64,000 nucleotides of DNA from Paenibacillus contaminans (GTDB lineage: Bacteria; Bacillota; Bacilli; Paenibacillales; NBRC-103111): contig NZ_QMFB01000043.1 in assembly GCF_003285015.1 (NCBI RefSeq), positions 1 through 64,000 of the forward strand. The letters are read 5' to 3'. The number at the start of each line of letters is the position of its first letter. The first letter of the stretch is position 1. The position numbers were made by a program, and so were the translations under genes. Shown here one piece after another: positions 37,392-45,693 of the stretch. The notes under the pieces are model-generated. The model did not search any database and was not told where the DNA came from. It saw nothing but the letters and a program-made list of their open reading frames with translations.

Positions 37392-38357
37392 ATGTACGAT
37401 GTCGTTGCGCTGGGCGAATATTTGATCGATTTTTTGCCGGCAGGCAGGTCGGAGGCGGGACAGCCGCTGTTCGAGCGGAATCCGGGCGGAGCGCCTGTCA
37501 ACGTTTTGGCGGCGCTTGCGAGAATGGGGAAAAAGACCGCCTTTATCGGAAAGGTCGGGCAGGATCCGTTCGGCGAATATTTGCGCGAGGTGCTGGTCGA
37601 GCAGAGGATCGATGTGGGCGGGCTCGTATTCGCAGCGCATGCGCATACGACGATGGCATTCGTCCAATTGGACGACCGGGGCGAGCGTTCCTTCCATTTT
37701 TGCCGGCAGCCGGGCGCCGATCAGGAACTGCGTTGGGAAGAGATCGATAAGGGGCTTCTCGAGAAGACGGGCTTTTTTCACTTCGGTTCGATATCGATGA
37801 CGGCGGAGCCTTCCTATTCGGCTACTCTTCAGGCAGTACGGCATGCGAAAGCACACGGCGCCGTTATTTCATACGACCCGAATCTTAGGCCGGCATTATG
37901 GAATGGCGAAGCTCATGCGCGAGGCGCGATCGAAGAAGGTCTCCGCCATGCGGACTTGGTCAAAATATCGCAAGAGGAGCTGCTCTTCCTTACCGGAACC
38001 GACGATTTGGAGGCAGGGGCCAAGCAGCTGGCGGAACGATTTCCGGCGCTGAAGCTGCTGCTTGTGACGTTGGGTGCGGAAGGGACCTTTTACTGTCGAG
38101 CGGACGCCAGAACCGGCCTTGTCCCGGCATTCGAAGTGCGCACGGTTGATACGACGGGAGCGGGAGACGGTTTTTTCGGTGCGTTTCTGTATCAGGCTGC
38201 GGAGAGAGGCAAGGCATTGGATACATGGGATAAGCAAGAGCTCGAGGAAGCGATCGTTTTTGCGAATGCCGCCGGCGCGCTGGCTACGACGCGAAAAGGG
38301 GCGATTCCCGCCATGCCGGCGAAAGAGGAAATCACCCGCTTGATGAACGGAATGTAA
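37392..38357 (+). CDS. PfkB-family sugar kinase, probably fructokinase
   Basis: A 321-residue PfkB (ribokinase-family) kinase of typical length. It has the N-terminal ALGEYLIDF strand, the GGAPVNVLAALARMGKKTAFIG motif (sugar-binding, about 32-51) and the C-terminal active-site motif DTTGAGDGF with catalytic Asp (about 255), plus the AAGALATTRKGAIPAMP tail. It phosphorylates a sugar, most likely fructose, in the cytoplasm with ATP. ATG 37392 follows AGGGAGGAG; an upstream in-frame extension to 37326 contains the promoter. It is monocistronic, between two unrelated minus-strand units. Confidence 0.88.
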   Translation: MYDVVALGEYLIDFLPAGRSEAGQPLFERNPGGAPVNVLAALARMGKKTAFIGKVGQDPFGEYLREVLVEQRIDVGGLVFAAHAHTTMAFVQLDDRGERSFHFCRQPGADQELRWEEIDKGLLEKTGFFHFGSISMTAEPSYSATLQAVRHAKAHGAVISYDPNLRPALWNGEAHARGAIEEGLRHADLVKISQEELLFLTGTDDLEAGAKQLAERFPALKLLLVTLGAEGTFYCRADARTGLVPAFEVRTVDTTGAGDGFFGAFLYQAAERGKALDTWDKQELEEAIVFANAAGALATTRKGAIPAMPAKEEITRLMNGM

Positions 38358-38483
38358 AAGCTCTTTTTGGGGATTCCCAAAAGCCGTTCGCAACCGAGCT
38401 TCGCGCTATTTCGGGGTGGGGGCAAGTCCGACGGACGGTATGTCATTCGTTTTAGTCGCATTGCAACTATCGGCCTTTTTAAC

Positions 38484-38502
38484 GATAAAGAGCCGAGGGC
38501 TC
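38484..38502 (-). terminator. Weak terminator for the histidine kinase operon
   Basis: On the minus strand GAGCC-CTC-GGCTC is followed by TTTATCG. The stem is short (5 bp) and overlaps the stop codon region of the kinase gene. Confidence 0.45.
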
Positions 38503-39967
38503 ATTCGCCCGCGGCCCCGTTCGGAAGCCAAATCCGGAATACGCTGCCGCTGCCTGCAGAGCTTTCTACTTTGATCGCTCCGTGGTGCAGGTCGACGATC
38601 GACTTCGTGACCGCAAGCCCGAGACCGGAGCCCCCGTGCTTGCGCGCGCGCGAGGTGTCGACGCGATAGAAGCGTTCGAATAGGTGAGACAGATGCTCCT
38701 CCGGAATGCCGGAACCGTTGTCTTTTACGGAAATGACGGCTCCGTTCCCGCTGCGGTCCAGCGAAACCTCGACGACTCCGCTGAGCGGGTCCGTATGCTG
38801 AACGGCGTTATGGAACAAGTTAAGAATGACCTGTTTGATTTTGTCTTGATTAAACGGAATAAATACGTCCGGCGCAATCTTGAAGCGAACCTTCCGGTCT
38901 CCGGCAAGCAGCCGAAGCTGCGTTTCCATGTCGACGATGACGGAATCCAGCGATTCGACCTTCATATGGAAGGTCGGGCTGCGGTCCAGCTTGGCCAGCA
39001 GCAGTAAATCCTGCACCAGCTTATTGATCCGTTCGGATTCGCCGTACATGCTTTTCAAAGCTTTCTCCAGCTGCTCCGGCTGGGTGGCGGCTCCGCGCAG
39101 CAGTACCTCCAGGAAGCCGTGAATGGACGTTAACGGCGTCCGAAGCTCATGGGAAGCGTCCGCGATGAACCGGCGCATATGCTCCATCGCTTCTTTCTCG
39201 GCCTCGAAGGACGACTGCAAGCGTTCGAGCATCCCATTGAACGAAACCGACAGGCGATCGATTTCCGTCTGTCCTTGATAAATGGGAAGCCGTTCATCCA
39301 ATTTGCCGGCATCGATGCTCCCGACTTTGTCCACGGTACTGGAAAGCGGGACGAGCGTCTTTTTCAGGATCGGCAGGAATAGCAGCAGGCCTCCGATCAA
39401 GGCGAGCAGGGAAAGAGAACCGAAGATAAGCATCTGCTGGAGCAGCACGTCCTTGAGCGGTGCCGTCGGGGTGCTCACCTGCACGACGCCGGTGACATGG
39501 CCGCGCGGGCCGAGCGGCTCCAAAACGACGAGCAGGTTCGTGCCTTGCTCGTTCTTAACCGTGCGGTAATTCGGCTTTTTGACATTCTGTTTCAAGACTT
39601 CCGCGTATTCTTCGTTGGAAAGCTTCGGAATGCTTCCGGCCTTCGTATCTTCGGCAATCACGTTGAACTCCCCGTCAGAGCGAATGACCACAAGCGACCA
39701 ATCGGGAAAGAAGGGACCGTTGTTCGGCCTACCGGTCTGGGAAACCATGTCGAGCCGGAGCGTCCGGATTTTATTTTGAATCGTCTCCGCTTGGTTTCGA
39801 TATAGGAACGATTGCATAATCACATATTGAAAAGCTCCGATCAAAAGCAGCAGTCCTAGCAAAATAAGCAAAGACCGGGAGAGCAGCTGGTAGCGGAGGG
39901 AGCGGGGGAACGACAGACGCCGGACAAGCCGGAAAAAACGGGCGAAAGCCGATTTAACCGCCGTCAT
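38501..39967 (-). CDS. Sensor histidine kinase (HAMP, HisKA, HATPase_c)
   Basis: A 488-residue membrane kinase. Two membrane helices (about 28-50 and 182-205) flank an extracytoplasmic sensor region of about 130 residues with no clear fold. A HAMP domain (about 205-258), the H-box SHELRTPLTS (about 272-281, phosphorylated His) and the ATPase with NLFHNAVQH, DNGSGIPEEH, FERFYRVD and GGSGLGLA follow. It is the partner of the response regulator upstream, overlapping it by 4 bases. The divergent ApbE/exporter run is its likely target. Confidence 0.92.
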   Translation of the reverse strand: MTAVKSAFARFFRLVRRLSFPRSLRYQLLSRSLLILLGLLLLIGAFQYVIMQSFLYRNQAETIQNKIRTLRLDMVSQTGRPNNGPFFPDWSLVVIRSDGEFNVIAEDTKAGSIPKLSNEEYAEVLKQNVKKPNYRTVKNEQGTNLLVVLEPLGPRGHVTGVVQVSTPTAPLKDVLLQQMLIFGSLSLLALIGGLLLFLPILKKTLVPLSSTVDKVGSIDAGKLDERLPIYQGQTEIDRLSVSFNGMLERLQSSFEAEKEAMEHMRRFIADASHELRTPLTSIHGFLEVLLRGAATQPEQLEKALKSMYGESERINKLVQDLLLLAKLDRSPTFHMKVESLDSVIVDMETQLRLLAGDRKVRFKIAPDVFIPFNQDKIKQVILNLFHNAVQHTDPLSGVVEVSLDRSGNGAVISVKDNGSGIPEEHLSHLFERFYRVDTSRARKHGGSGLGLAVTKSIVDLHHGAIKVESSAGSGSVFRIWLPNGAAGE

Positions 39968-40647
39968 GTCAAATCCACCCTGTAGCCCGAGCCTCTAAGC
40001 GTACGAATCAGCTTATGCTCTTTGTCGTTTAATTTATCCCGCAGCGACCGGATATACACCTCGACGATGTTTTCTTCCCCGCCGAAATCGTACCCCCATA
40101 CCTTATCCAAAATCGTCGCTTTACTCAGCACCAACCCATGATTGATGACCAGAAATTTGAGCAGCTCATATTCTGTAGGCGACAGTTCGAGAACACGGTT
40201 TTCGTAGCTGATTTCTTTGCGGCGGTCGTCGACGCGAAACGCGCCCATCACAACCTCGCCGAGCAGATTCGGAAAATGGTTGCGGATCCGCGCATGAATG
40301 CGGGCAAGCAGCTCTTCGAAGCTGAACGGCTTGACCATATAATCGTCGGCGCCGAGCGTCAGTCCTTTGACGCGATCTTCCACTTCTTCCTTCGCCGTCA
40401 GCATAATAACCGCGATATTCCCCGACTTCTTCAGCATGCGGCATACCTCGAAGCCGTCCATACCCGGCATCATCACATCCAGAATGGCGATGTGCGGCTG
40501 AAATTGCTTGGCCAGCATAATGCCCGACATGCCGTCCTGCGCGGTTTCCACCTCGAAGCCTTCGTTCTGCAAGCCGAGCTCCAGAAACTGAAGAATCGTG
40601 GGCTCATCGTCAACAAGTAAAATTTTTACCCCTTTTAGCTGGCGCAA
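39964..40647 (-). CDS. OmpR-family response regulator
   Basis: A 227-residue regulator. The receiver domain has the acidic pair VDDE, phosphorylation site ILDVMMPGMDG (Asp near 56), MLTAK and VKPFSFEEL with the conserved Lys. A winged-helix DNA-binding domain follows (about 130-225; LSPTEYELLKFLVINHG, WGYDFGGEENIVEVYIRSLRDKL). TTG 40647 is preferred because GAGGTGAT precedes it by 5-6 bases; the frame is open further, to 40785, but without a site. It probably binds the 11-bp phased boxes at 40801-40885 between itself and the divergent operon. Confidence 0.9.
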   Translation of the reverse strand: MRQLKGVKILLVDDEPTILQFLELGLQNEGFEVETAQDGMSGIMLAKQFQPHIAILDVMMPGMDGFEVCRMLKKSGNIAVIMLTAKEEVEDRVKGLTLGADDYMVKPFSFEELLARIHARIRNHFPNLLGEVVMGAFRVDDRRKEISYENRVLELSPTEYELLKFLVINHGLVLSKATILDKVWGYDFGGEENIVEVYIRSLRDKLNDKEHKLIRTLRGSGYRVDLT

Positions 40648-40800
40648 GCGGATCACCTCGACGTTATTATATACCTTTTTAAGTTTACCAGAAAAACGTT
40701 CCTTGTAAGCGGCGCGGTAACACATCGGCGTCAAAGCTGCCGGCGGCCGCCTTAGCGTTTCTCCTTCTCCTTTATTATCTACCACCGACCTAAAATAGCC

Positions 40801-40885
40801 CTGAACGTAAGCTGAAAAATAGCTGAGAGCCGCATCGCCGGCAGTCGGTCTTTTTCGAGTGTAACGCTTTCAGCAAACATTCAGC
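40801..40885 (+). promoter_or_regulatory. Phased 11-bp direct repeats, likely response-regulator sites
   Basis: CTGA starts at 40801, 40812 and 40823 (spacing 11 and 11), and TTCAGC starts at 40869 and 40880 (spacing 11) in the opposite orientation. Eleven-base phased half-sites are the usual target of OmpR/PhoB-type dimers. The sites lie between the divergent response-regulator and ApbE-operon genes. Confidence 0.6.
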
Positions 40886-40983
40886 GGGCATTAATGTTTA
40901 ACTCAGATTGCGCCTTCATAATGAGGTCATGGTTTGGACACGAACGTTTGTTAAGGTCGATTCAATACCGGGAGGTACTCCCC

Positions 40984-41376
40984 ATGACTAAGGACAAGTG
41001 GTTAAAATGGCAAATCGGCGCAGTCGGCGCGCTGGCGATCGGCCTGCTTTTCCAGCAGGTGAAGGGAAGCGCGGCGTTTGCCAAGGCGCATGAACAAACG
41101 CTGGCAGCCAAAAGCAAAGCGGCAGGCTCATACGAGAGCACGGAGCCAGGGCTCGATGGCGGGTTCGACAGCCGCGCGGGAGGAGGCGGACAAACCGGCT
41201 ACAATGCGCCTTCCTCGAGAAAACAAGGAACGGAACGCATCGGCGGCCAGCGCAGCGGTCTGCAGACGGATGCGGAAAGCGGAAGCCGGAAGCCATACGT
41301 CGAGCCTCAGGAATCTCAGCAGCCTCATGCGCAGCCGGAAAGCGGCGGAAGGCAAACAAGAACCGGCCGCTCGTAA
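40984..41376 (+). CDS. Small membrane-anchored low-complexity protein
   Basis: A 130-residue protein with one N-terminal hydrophobic helix (about 9-27, WQIGAVGALAIGLLFQQVKG) that could be a signal or anchor. A Ser/Gly/Gln/Arg-rich, probably unstructured tail follows. ATG 40984 has GGGAGGT 7 bases upstream; the in-frame extension to 40894 has none. No family is recognised and no flavinylation motif (SGAT-type) is seen. It is first in the run before ApbE, so it may be a surface partner of the ApbE/haem module. Confidence 0.6.
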   Translation: MTKDKWLKWQIGAVGALAIGLLFQQVKGSAAFAKAHEQTLAAKSKAAGSYESTEPGLDGGFDSRAGGGGQTGYNAPSSRKQGTERIGGQRSGLQTDAESGSRKPYVEPQESQQPHAQPESGGRQTRTGRS

Positions 41377-41402
41377 GCGAATGGCGTGAAGGAGGGGTCA
41401 AT

Positions 41403-42401
41403 GTGAATGAAGCGGCTGCACGAGGGGCGAGCATTCTTCATCGGTTCCGTTTTCGCGCAATGAATACGAATATCGAGATCGGCCTTTGTTGCGGCGAAGC
41501 CGACATCCGCAATCTGGAAATGCGTTCCCGCGGCTGGTTTGAAAACGTCGAGTCGGCATTCAGCCGGTTTTGGCCGGGCAGCGAGCTGTGCCGGCTGAAC
41601 CGTTCGGCAGGACGAAGCACGCTTGTGTCCGACAATATGCTGGAGGTGCTGCTGCTGGCGGAATCGTACCGCAAGGAGACGGAGGGCGCATTCAACCCGT
41701 TCCTGCTCGACGCCTTGCGGAATGCGGGGTACGACGAATCGTTCGAGCGCATGAACACGCGTAAACGGCTAAGCGGGGCCGTCGCCCCGGTAAGCAAGGT
41801 CGACGATCACCCGATCGAAATCGATCCGGGCATGAGGGCAGTCCGGCTCTCGCCGGATACGGCGGCCGATCTGGGCGGCATCGCGAAGAGCTGGGCGGTC
41901 AAGCGCCTGGTTCAATGGCTGCGGAATAAGCGGAAACTTACGCAAGGGATGGTAAACGCAGGCGGCGATCTCGCGGTTTGGGATCGGCGCAAGCGGGAGA
42001 CGGAGCCTTGGCTGGTCGCCGTCGAGCATCCATGGAAGCCCGATTCGGACGCGGGCGTGCTTGTCATGACGAACGGCGCCGCCGCAACCTCAAGCCGGCT
42101 CGGAAGACGCTGGATGACGGAGCGCGGACCGATGCATCATTTGATCGATCCCCGTACGATGCTTCCGTCCGACAGCGATACGGTCCAATGTACGGTAGCG
42201 GGACCGGATGCAACCGCCTGCGAGGTTTGGGCCAAGTCGCTCTGCATTTTGGGGAGCGAAGAGGGCTTGACATTGTTCCGGCGCAAAGCTCCGGCTTACG
42301 AAGCGCTCCTTTTTACCGGAAACAAGCAAGTTTTTCTCGCCGGAGCCGCCGAATCGCCGGTCGGGAAATGGAGCGGAATTGCAATCGACCGATATTGTTG
42401 A
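41403..42401 (+). CDS. apbE: FAD:protein FMN transferase (ApbE)
   Basis: A 332-residue ApbE-family protein with FRFRAMNTNIEIG at the start, the DLGGIAKSWAVKRLVQ motif (about 158), VNAGGDLAVWDRR and HHLIDPRTMLPSDSDTVQCT. The final metal-site motif reads ACEVWAKSL, where Mg-binding Asp and Thr of the classic ADALAT form are Glu and Lys; this variant is known in ApbE of other Gram-positives. ApbE attaches FMN covalently to Ser/Thr of partner proteins in electron-transfer systems. No typical signal peptide or lipobox is seen. GTG 41403 has GGAGGGG 5 bases upstream. The haem membrane gene follows. Confidence 0.85.
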   Translation: MNEAAARGASILHRFRFRAMNTNIEIGLCCGEADIRNLEMRSRGWFENVESAFSRFWPGSELCRLNRSAGRSTLVSDNMLEVLLLAESYRKETEGAFNPFLLDALRNAGYDESFERMNTRKRLSGAVAPVSKVDDHPIEIDPGMRAVRLSPDTAADLGGIAKSWAVKRLVQWLRNKRKLTQGMVNAGGDLAVWDRRKRETEPWLVAVEHPWKPDSDAGVLVMTNGAAATSSRLGRRWMTERGPMHHLIDPRTMLPSDSDTVQCTVAGPDATACEVWAKSLCILGSEEGLTLFRRKAPAYEALLFTGNKQVFLAGAAESPVGKWSGIAIDRYC

Positions 42402-42448
42402 AGCATGCAAAGGAAGCGAGAAAGATAGCAGCGTCAGGAGGCGACCGC

Positions 42449-43033
42449 ATGATCGAATGGATAACAGCTTGGCCTACCTGGGAAATGATTCGGATCTTCG
42501 GCGTGATTTCCTTTGTGCTGCTCAGTCTTGGCGTTTGCATCGGCATCATGTCCAGCATCCCGGTTTGGAAGGGCCGGGCGAAGCTCGCTATTTACAAACT
42601 CCATATGGCCGCAACGATCGTCGGTACCGGCATCGGATTGCTGCATGGGGCGGTCACGGTAATCGACAAGTACGTTCCATACTCCTGGTACGAGGTGCTT
42701 GTTCCTTTTACAGCGGAATACGAGCCGCTGCTCAGCGGGCTTGGCACGCTGGCGGCGTACGGGATGCTTGTCGTTATTTTCACGACGGATATTCGCGGCA
42801 GGCTGGGTAAAAAGGCTTGGCGGACGATTCATATGCTTTCGTACCCGCTGTGGATCATGACGCTCGTACACGGTTTTTATTTGGGCTCGGACAGCGGCTC
42901 GCACCGTATCCGGTTTCTGTATATGTTCTCGATCGTCTCGGTTTTATCGGTTACGATGCTCCGGTTGTTGATTCACCAGACTTCGCATAAAACCGAGATG
43001 AAGCAAAGGAGGGCGATTCGCCGGCAAGATTGA
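42449..43033 (+). CDS. Ferric-reductase-like haem membrane protein
   Basis: A 194-residue membrane protein with about five to six helices. It resembles the ferric reductase-like transmembrane domain/YedZ group: conserved His in LHMAATIVGTGIGLLHGAV (H51 and H64 region) and in HMLSYPLWIMTLVHGFYLG (H132, H144) would hold two b-type haems across the membrane. It would move electrons from a cytoplasmic donor to an outside acceptor. ATG 42449 has an ideal AGGAGG 7 bases upstream; a longer open frame from 41978 overlaps apbE without a site. It pairs with apbE upstream, but no flavin/NAD-binding partner is visible. Confidence 0.8.
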   Translation: MIEWITAWPTWEMIRIFGVISFVLLSLGVCIGIMSSIPVWKGRAKLAIYKLHMAATIVGTGIGLLHGAVTVIDKYVPYSWYEVLVPFTAEYEPLLSGLGTLAAYGMLVVIFTTDIRGRLGKKAWRTIHMLSYPLWIMTLVHGFYLGSDSGSHRIRFLYMFSIVSVLSVTMLRLLIHQTSHKTEMKQRRAIRRQD

Positions 43034-43138
43034 TGGAGGCCGGAGGCAAGGCGGCATGCACAATAGGGGCGTAAGACAATCATTGTTGGTTCATTAGTAA
43101 GCATTATCCTTGGGGCAAAGTCGGAAAGGAGAGCACAA

Positions 43139-44941
43139 ATGGTGCGGAAGATCGGTAAGAAGTGGTGGACGATATCGTTGGTTGTGGTCGTTTGCGCCGC
43201 AGCCACATACGGTTATTTGGAATACAAACCCGCCAAAGCGGCAACGAAGCAAACGGAAACGGTGGAAACGGTCCAAAAGGGCGCAATCCGCGTAAGCGTA
43301 TCCGGAACGTCGCAGCTGGAGGCTGCCGAGGTGCAGAACATTACGGCCACAGCGGACGGTACGATCAAAACGATGAATTTATCCCGCAGCGTTTCGGTCA
43401 AAAAAGGCGATCTGCTGTTCGAAATCTCGAATCCGACGTTGGAGACGGCTCTCCGGGAATCGCAGGATATGCTGGCGCAGTACGAGGATGAGTTGAATGA
43501 TCTGGTCGATCAGCAAAATCATATGAGCCTTATCGCGGTAGCGAGCGGCAAGCTTACGCTGTCCGGAAACATCGCCGCCGGCTCCAATGTGCAGAAGGGC
43601 GTGCAGATCGGGACCGTTTCCGATTCGTCGACGTTTACGGCGAAGCTGCCGTTCCTGCTGGAGGATGCGGTGCAGCTCAAAAAAGGCGATTCGCTCGAGG
43701 TGGCGATCGACGGCTACATGCTCACGAAAACAGCCGTCGTACAAGCGGTAGGCAGCGATCCGCGGCCTGACGCGAAAGGCAATAAAATGCTGGACGTGGA
43801 CATCTCGATCGCGAATGACGGAACGCTGGCCTCGGGACTGAAGCTGGGCGGTACAGCGCTCATCGGAGGCCGCAGCGTCGAGTCGAAGGAGAAGGGGACG
43901 CTCGAATATGCGAAGGTGGAGCCGGTCATGTCCGAAGCTGCAGGAACGATCAAGCAGCTTAACGCGAAAAGCGGCAGCACCGTCCGGAAGGGCGACGTCA
44001 TCGCCGTTCTCGGAAACGATTCGCTTGCAGGCCAAATCAAAAATAAGCAATCGCAGATCGAGCGGCAGAAGCTGACGGTGTCGGACAACCAGCAGAAGGT
44101 TGACGCCTTGAAGGTGACGGCTCCGTTCGACGGGGAATTTTCCTCGGATTTTGCCAATCAGAAATCGAATGTGCTTAACAGTTATCCCGTAGGGGCGAAG
44201 GTCACATCGGGGACGCAATTCGGCGCTGTTGCCAGCCTGAGCACGATGCAGCTTCCGATCCAAGTGGATGAGCTCGACCTGCCGAGCATTAAATCCGGCA
44301 TGAAGGCTTCCGTCAAGGTGGATGCGCTATCGGGCAGAGCGCTTGAAGGCGAGGTCGGCCAGGTGTCGACGGTCGGTACGACAACGAACGGCGTCACGAC
44401 CTATCAAACGGTGATACTCGTAAAAAATGCCGATCCGAACAGCGCGCTTAAGGCAGGCATGACGGCGACCGGCGAAATATTGATTCAGAACAAAACCGAT
44501 GTTTTGACGATTCCGCTCGATGCGATGCAGCAAGCGCAAGGCAAGCGTTTCGTTAAGCTTAAGAAAGCCGACGGTACGGTCGAAGAGCAGCACGAAATCA
44601 AAGTGGGCATTCGCAGCAAGACGGCGATCGAGGTCACCGAAGGCCTTAAGGAAGGCGATCAAATCGTCATTCCGGTCCGTGAGCAGACGAATATGAGTCA
44701 AACCGACATCGACCGTTTGCGCCAGCAGTTTATTAACGGCGGCGGCGGTTTCCCAGGCGGTCAGGGAGGGACGATGGTGATCCCGGGCGGCGGCGCAGGA
44801 GGCGGAGCCGCGATTCCAGGCGGTCAAGGAGGCCAAGGCGGCGGGAATTTCGGCGGCGCCGGCGGCGGAGGCGGTCAGGGAGGAAGAGGCGGCCAAGGCG
44901 GCGGCAACGGAGGAGCTGGAGCCGGAGGAGCCGGCCGATAA
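43139..44941 (+). CDS. MacA/YknX-like membrane-fusion (adaptor) protein with glycine-rich tail
   Basis: A 600-residue HlyD/MFP-family adaptor. One N-terminal anchor helix (about 8-25) is followed by two lipoyl-like/barrel units in tandem (about 50-225 and 265-430), with short coiled coils, and a membrane-proximal domain to about 530. The tail (about 535-600) is nearly all Gly, Gln and Ala with GGQGG repeats. Normal MacA/YknX proteins are about 370-400 residues and have one such unit. It should link the ABC pump to the outside of the membrane. ATG 43139 has AAGGAGAG upstream; the ATPase gene starts 24 bases after its stop. Confidence 0.85.
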   Translation: MVRKIGKKWWTISLVVVVCAAATYGYLEYKPAKAATKQTETVETVQKGAIRVSVSGTSQLEAAEVQNITATADGTIKTMNLSRSVSVKKGDLLFEISNPTLETALRESQDMLAQYEDELNDLVDQQNHMSLIAVASGKLTLSGNIAAGSNVQKGVQIGTVSDSSTFTAKLPFLLEDAVQLKKGDSLEVAIDGYMLTKTAVVQAVGSDPRPDAKGNKMLDVDISIANDGTLASGLKLGGTALIGGRSVESKEKGTLEYAKVEPVMSEAAGTIKQLNAKSGSTVRKGDVIAVLGNDSLAGQIKNKQSQIERQKLTVSDNQQKVDALKVTAPFDGEFSSDFANQKSNVLNSYPVGAKVTSGTQFGAVASLSTMQLPIQVDELDLPSIKSGMKASVKVDALSGRALEGEVGQVSTVGTTTNGVTTYQTVILVKNADPNSALKAGMTATGEILIQNKTDVLTIPLDAMQQAQGKRFVKLKKADGTVEEQHEIKVGIRSKTAIEVTEGLKEGDQIVIPVREQTNMSQTDIDRLRQQFINGGGGFPGGQGGTMVIPGGGAGGGAAIPGGQGGQGGGNFGGAGGGGGQGGRGGQGGGNGGAGAGGAGR

Positions 44942-44964
44942 GGACTGGGAAGGAGTGGATCCTT

Positions 44965-45693
44965 TTGGACATGATCGTTTTGCAGGACGTCAAAAAAATG
45001 TATTACCGAGGAAGCGAAGAGCTGCCGATTCTGAAGGGGATCTCCTTAAACGTGGCCAAAGGCGACTTCGTCGGCATCGTCGGTCCCAGCGGCTCCGGCA
45101 AATCGACGCTGATGAATATGATCGGGCTGCTCGACGTGCCGACCAGCGGAACATACACGCTGGACGGTGTCGAGACGGAGCGGATGAAGGAAGATCGGCT
45201 TGCGGAGCTGAGAAACAGGAAGATCGGATTTATTTTCCAGCAATTTAATTTGCTGCCGCGGCTGACCGCCGTAGAGAACGTCGAGCTCCCACTCATTTAT
45301 GCCGGTGTTCCCAAAAAGGCTCGCCGGGAACAGGCGCTTGCCGTATTGGAATCGCTTGGCATGAGCGGGCGCGGGGGGCACAAGCCCAGCGAGCTTTCGG
45401 GCGGGCAGCAGCAGCGTGTTGCGATCGCGAGGGCGCTTGCGGGCTCTCCGTCCCTGCTGCTGGCCGACGAGCCGACGGGGGCGCTGGATACGAAAACCGG
45501 CGCGGAGGTGCTGGAGCTTATGATGCAATTAAATGAAGCGGGAAATACGATCGTGCTGATCACGCATGATCTGCAAATTGCGGCGAATGCCCGGCGCGTC
45601 ATCTCGATACGGGACGGCAGTATCGTCAGCGACGAACGAAATTCGCCGCCGCCCGCTGCGCTCCCGGCCAGGCAAGAGGTGGTGATCGCATGA
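44965..45693 (+). CDS. MacB/LolD/YknY-type ABC transporter ATPase
   Basis: A 242-residue ATPase of the MacB/LolD class. It has Walker A GPSGSGKST (about 46-54), the class motif FIFQQFNLLPRLTAVENVELP, signature LSGGQQQRVAIARAL (about 145), Walker B LLLADEPTGALD and a switch His in ITHDLQIA. TTG 44965 has AAGGAG 9 bases upstream; ATG 44971 is also possible. It overlaps the permease gene by 4 bases (ATGA). With the adaptor and permease it forms a tripartite mechanotransmission-type system like B. subtilis YknXYZ. Confidence 0.92.
   Translation: MDMIVLQDVKKMYYRGSEELPILKGISLNVAKGDFVGIVGPSGSGKSTLMNMIGLLDVPTSGTYTLDGVETERMKEDRLAELRNRKIGFIFQQFNLLPRLTAVENVELPLIYAGVPKKARREQALAVLESLGMSGRGGHKPSELSGGQQQRVAIARALAGSPSLLLADEPTGALDTKTGAEVLELMMQLNEAGNTIVLITHDLQIAANARRVISIRDGSIVSDERNSPPPAALPARQEVVIA

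Noticed and set aside
40648-40785. N-terminal extension of the response regulator
   Set aside because: The receiver domain begins after TTG 40647, which has a good ribosome site; the extension has none.
41978-42448. N-terminal extension of the ferric-reductase-like protein
   Set aside because: It overlaps apbE in another frame and has no ribosome site; AGGAGG directly precedes ATG 42449.
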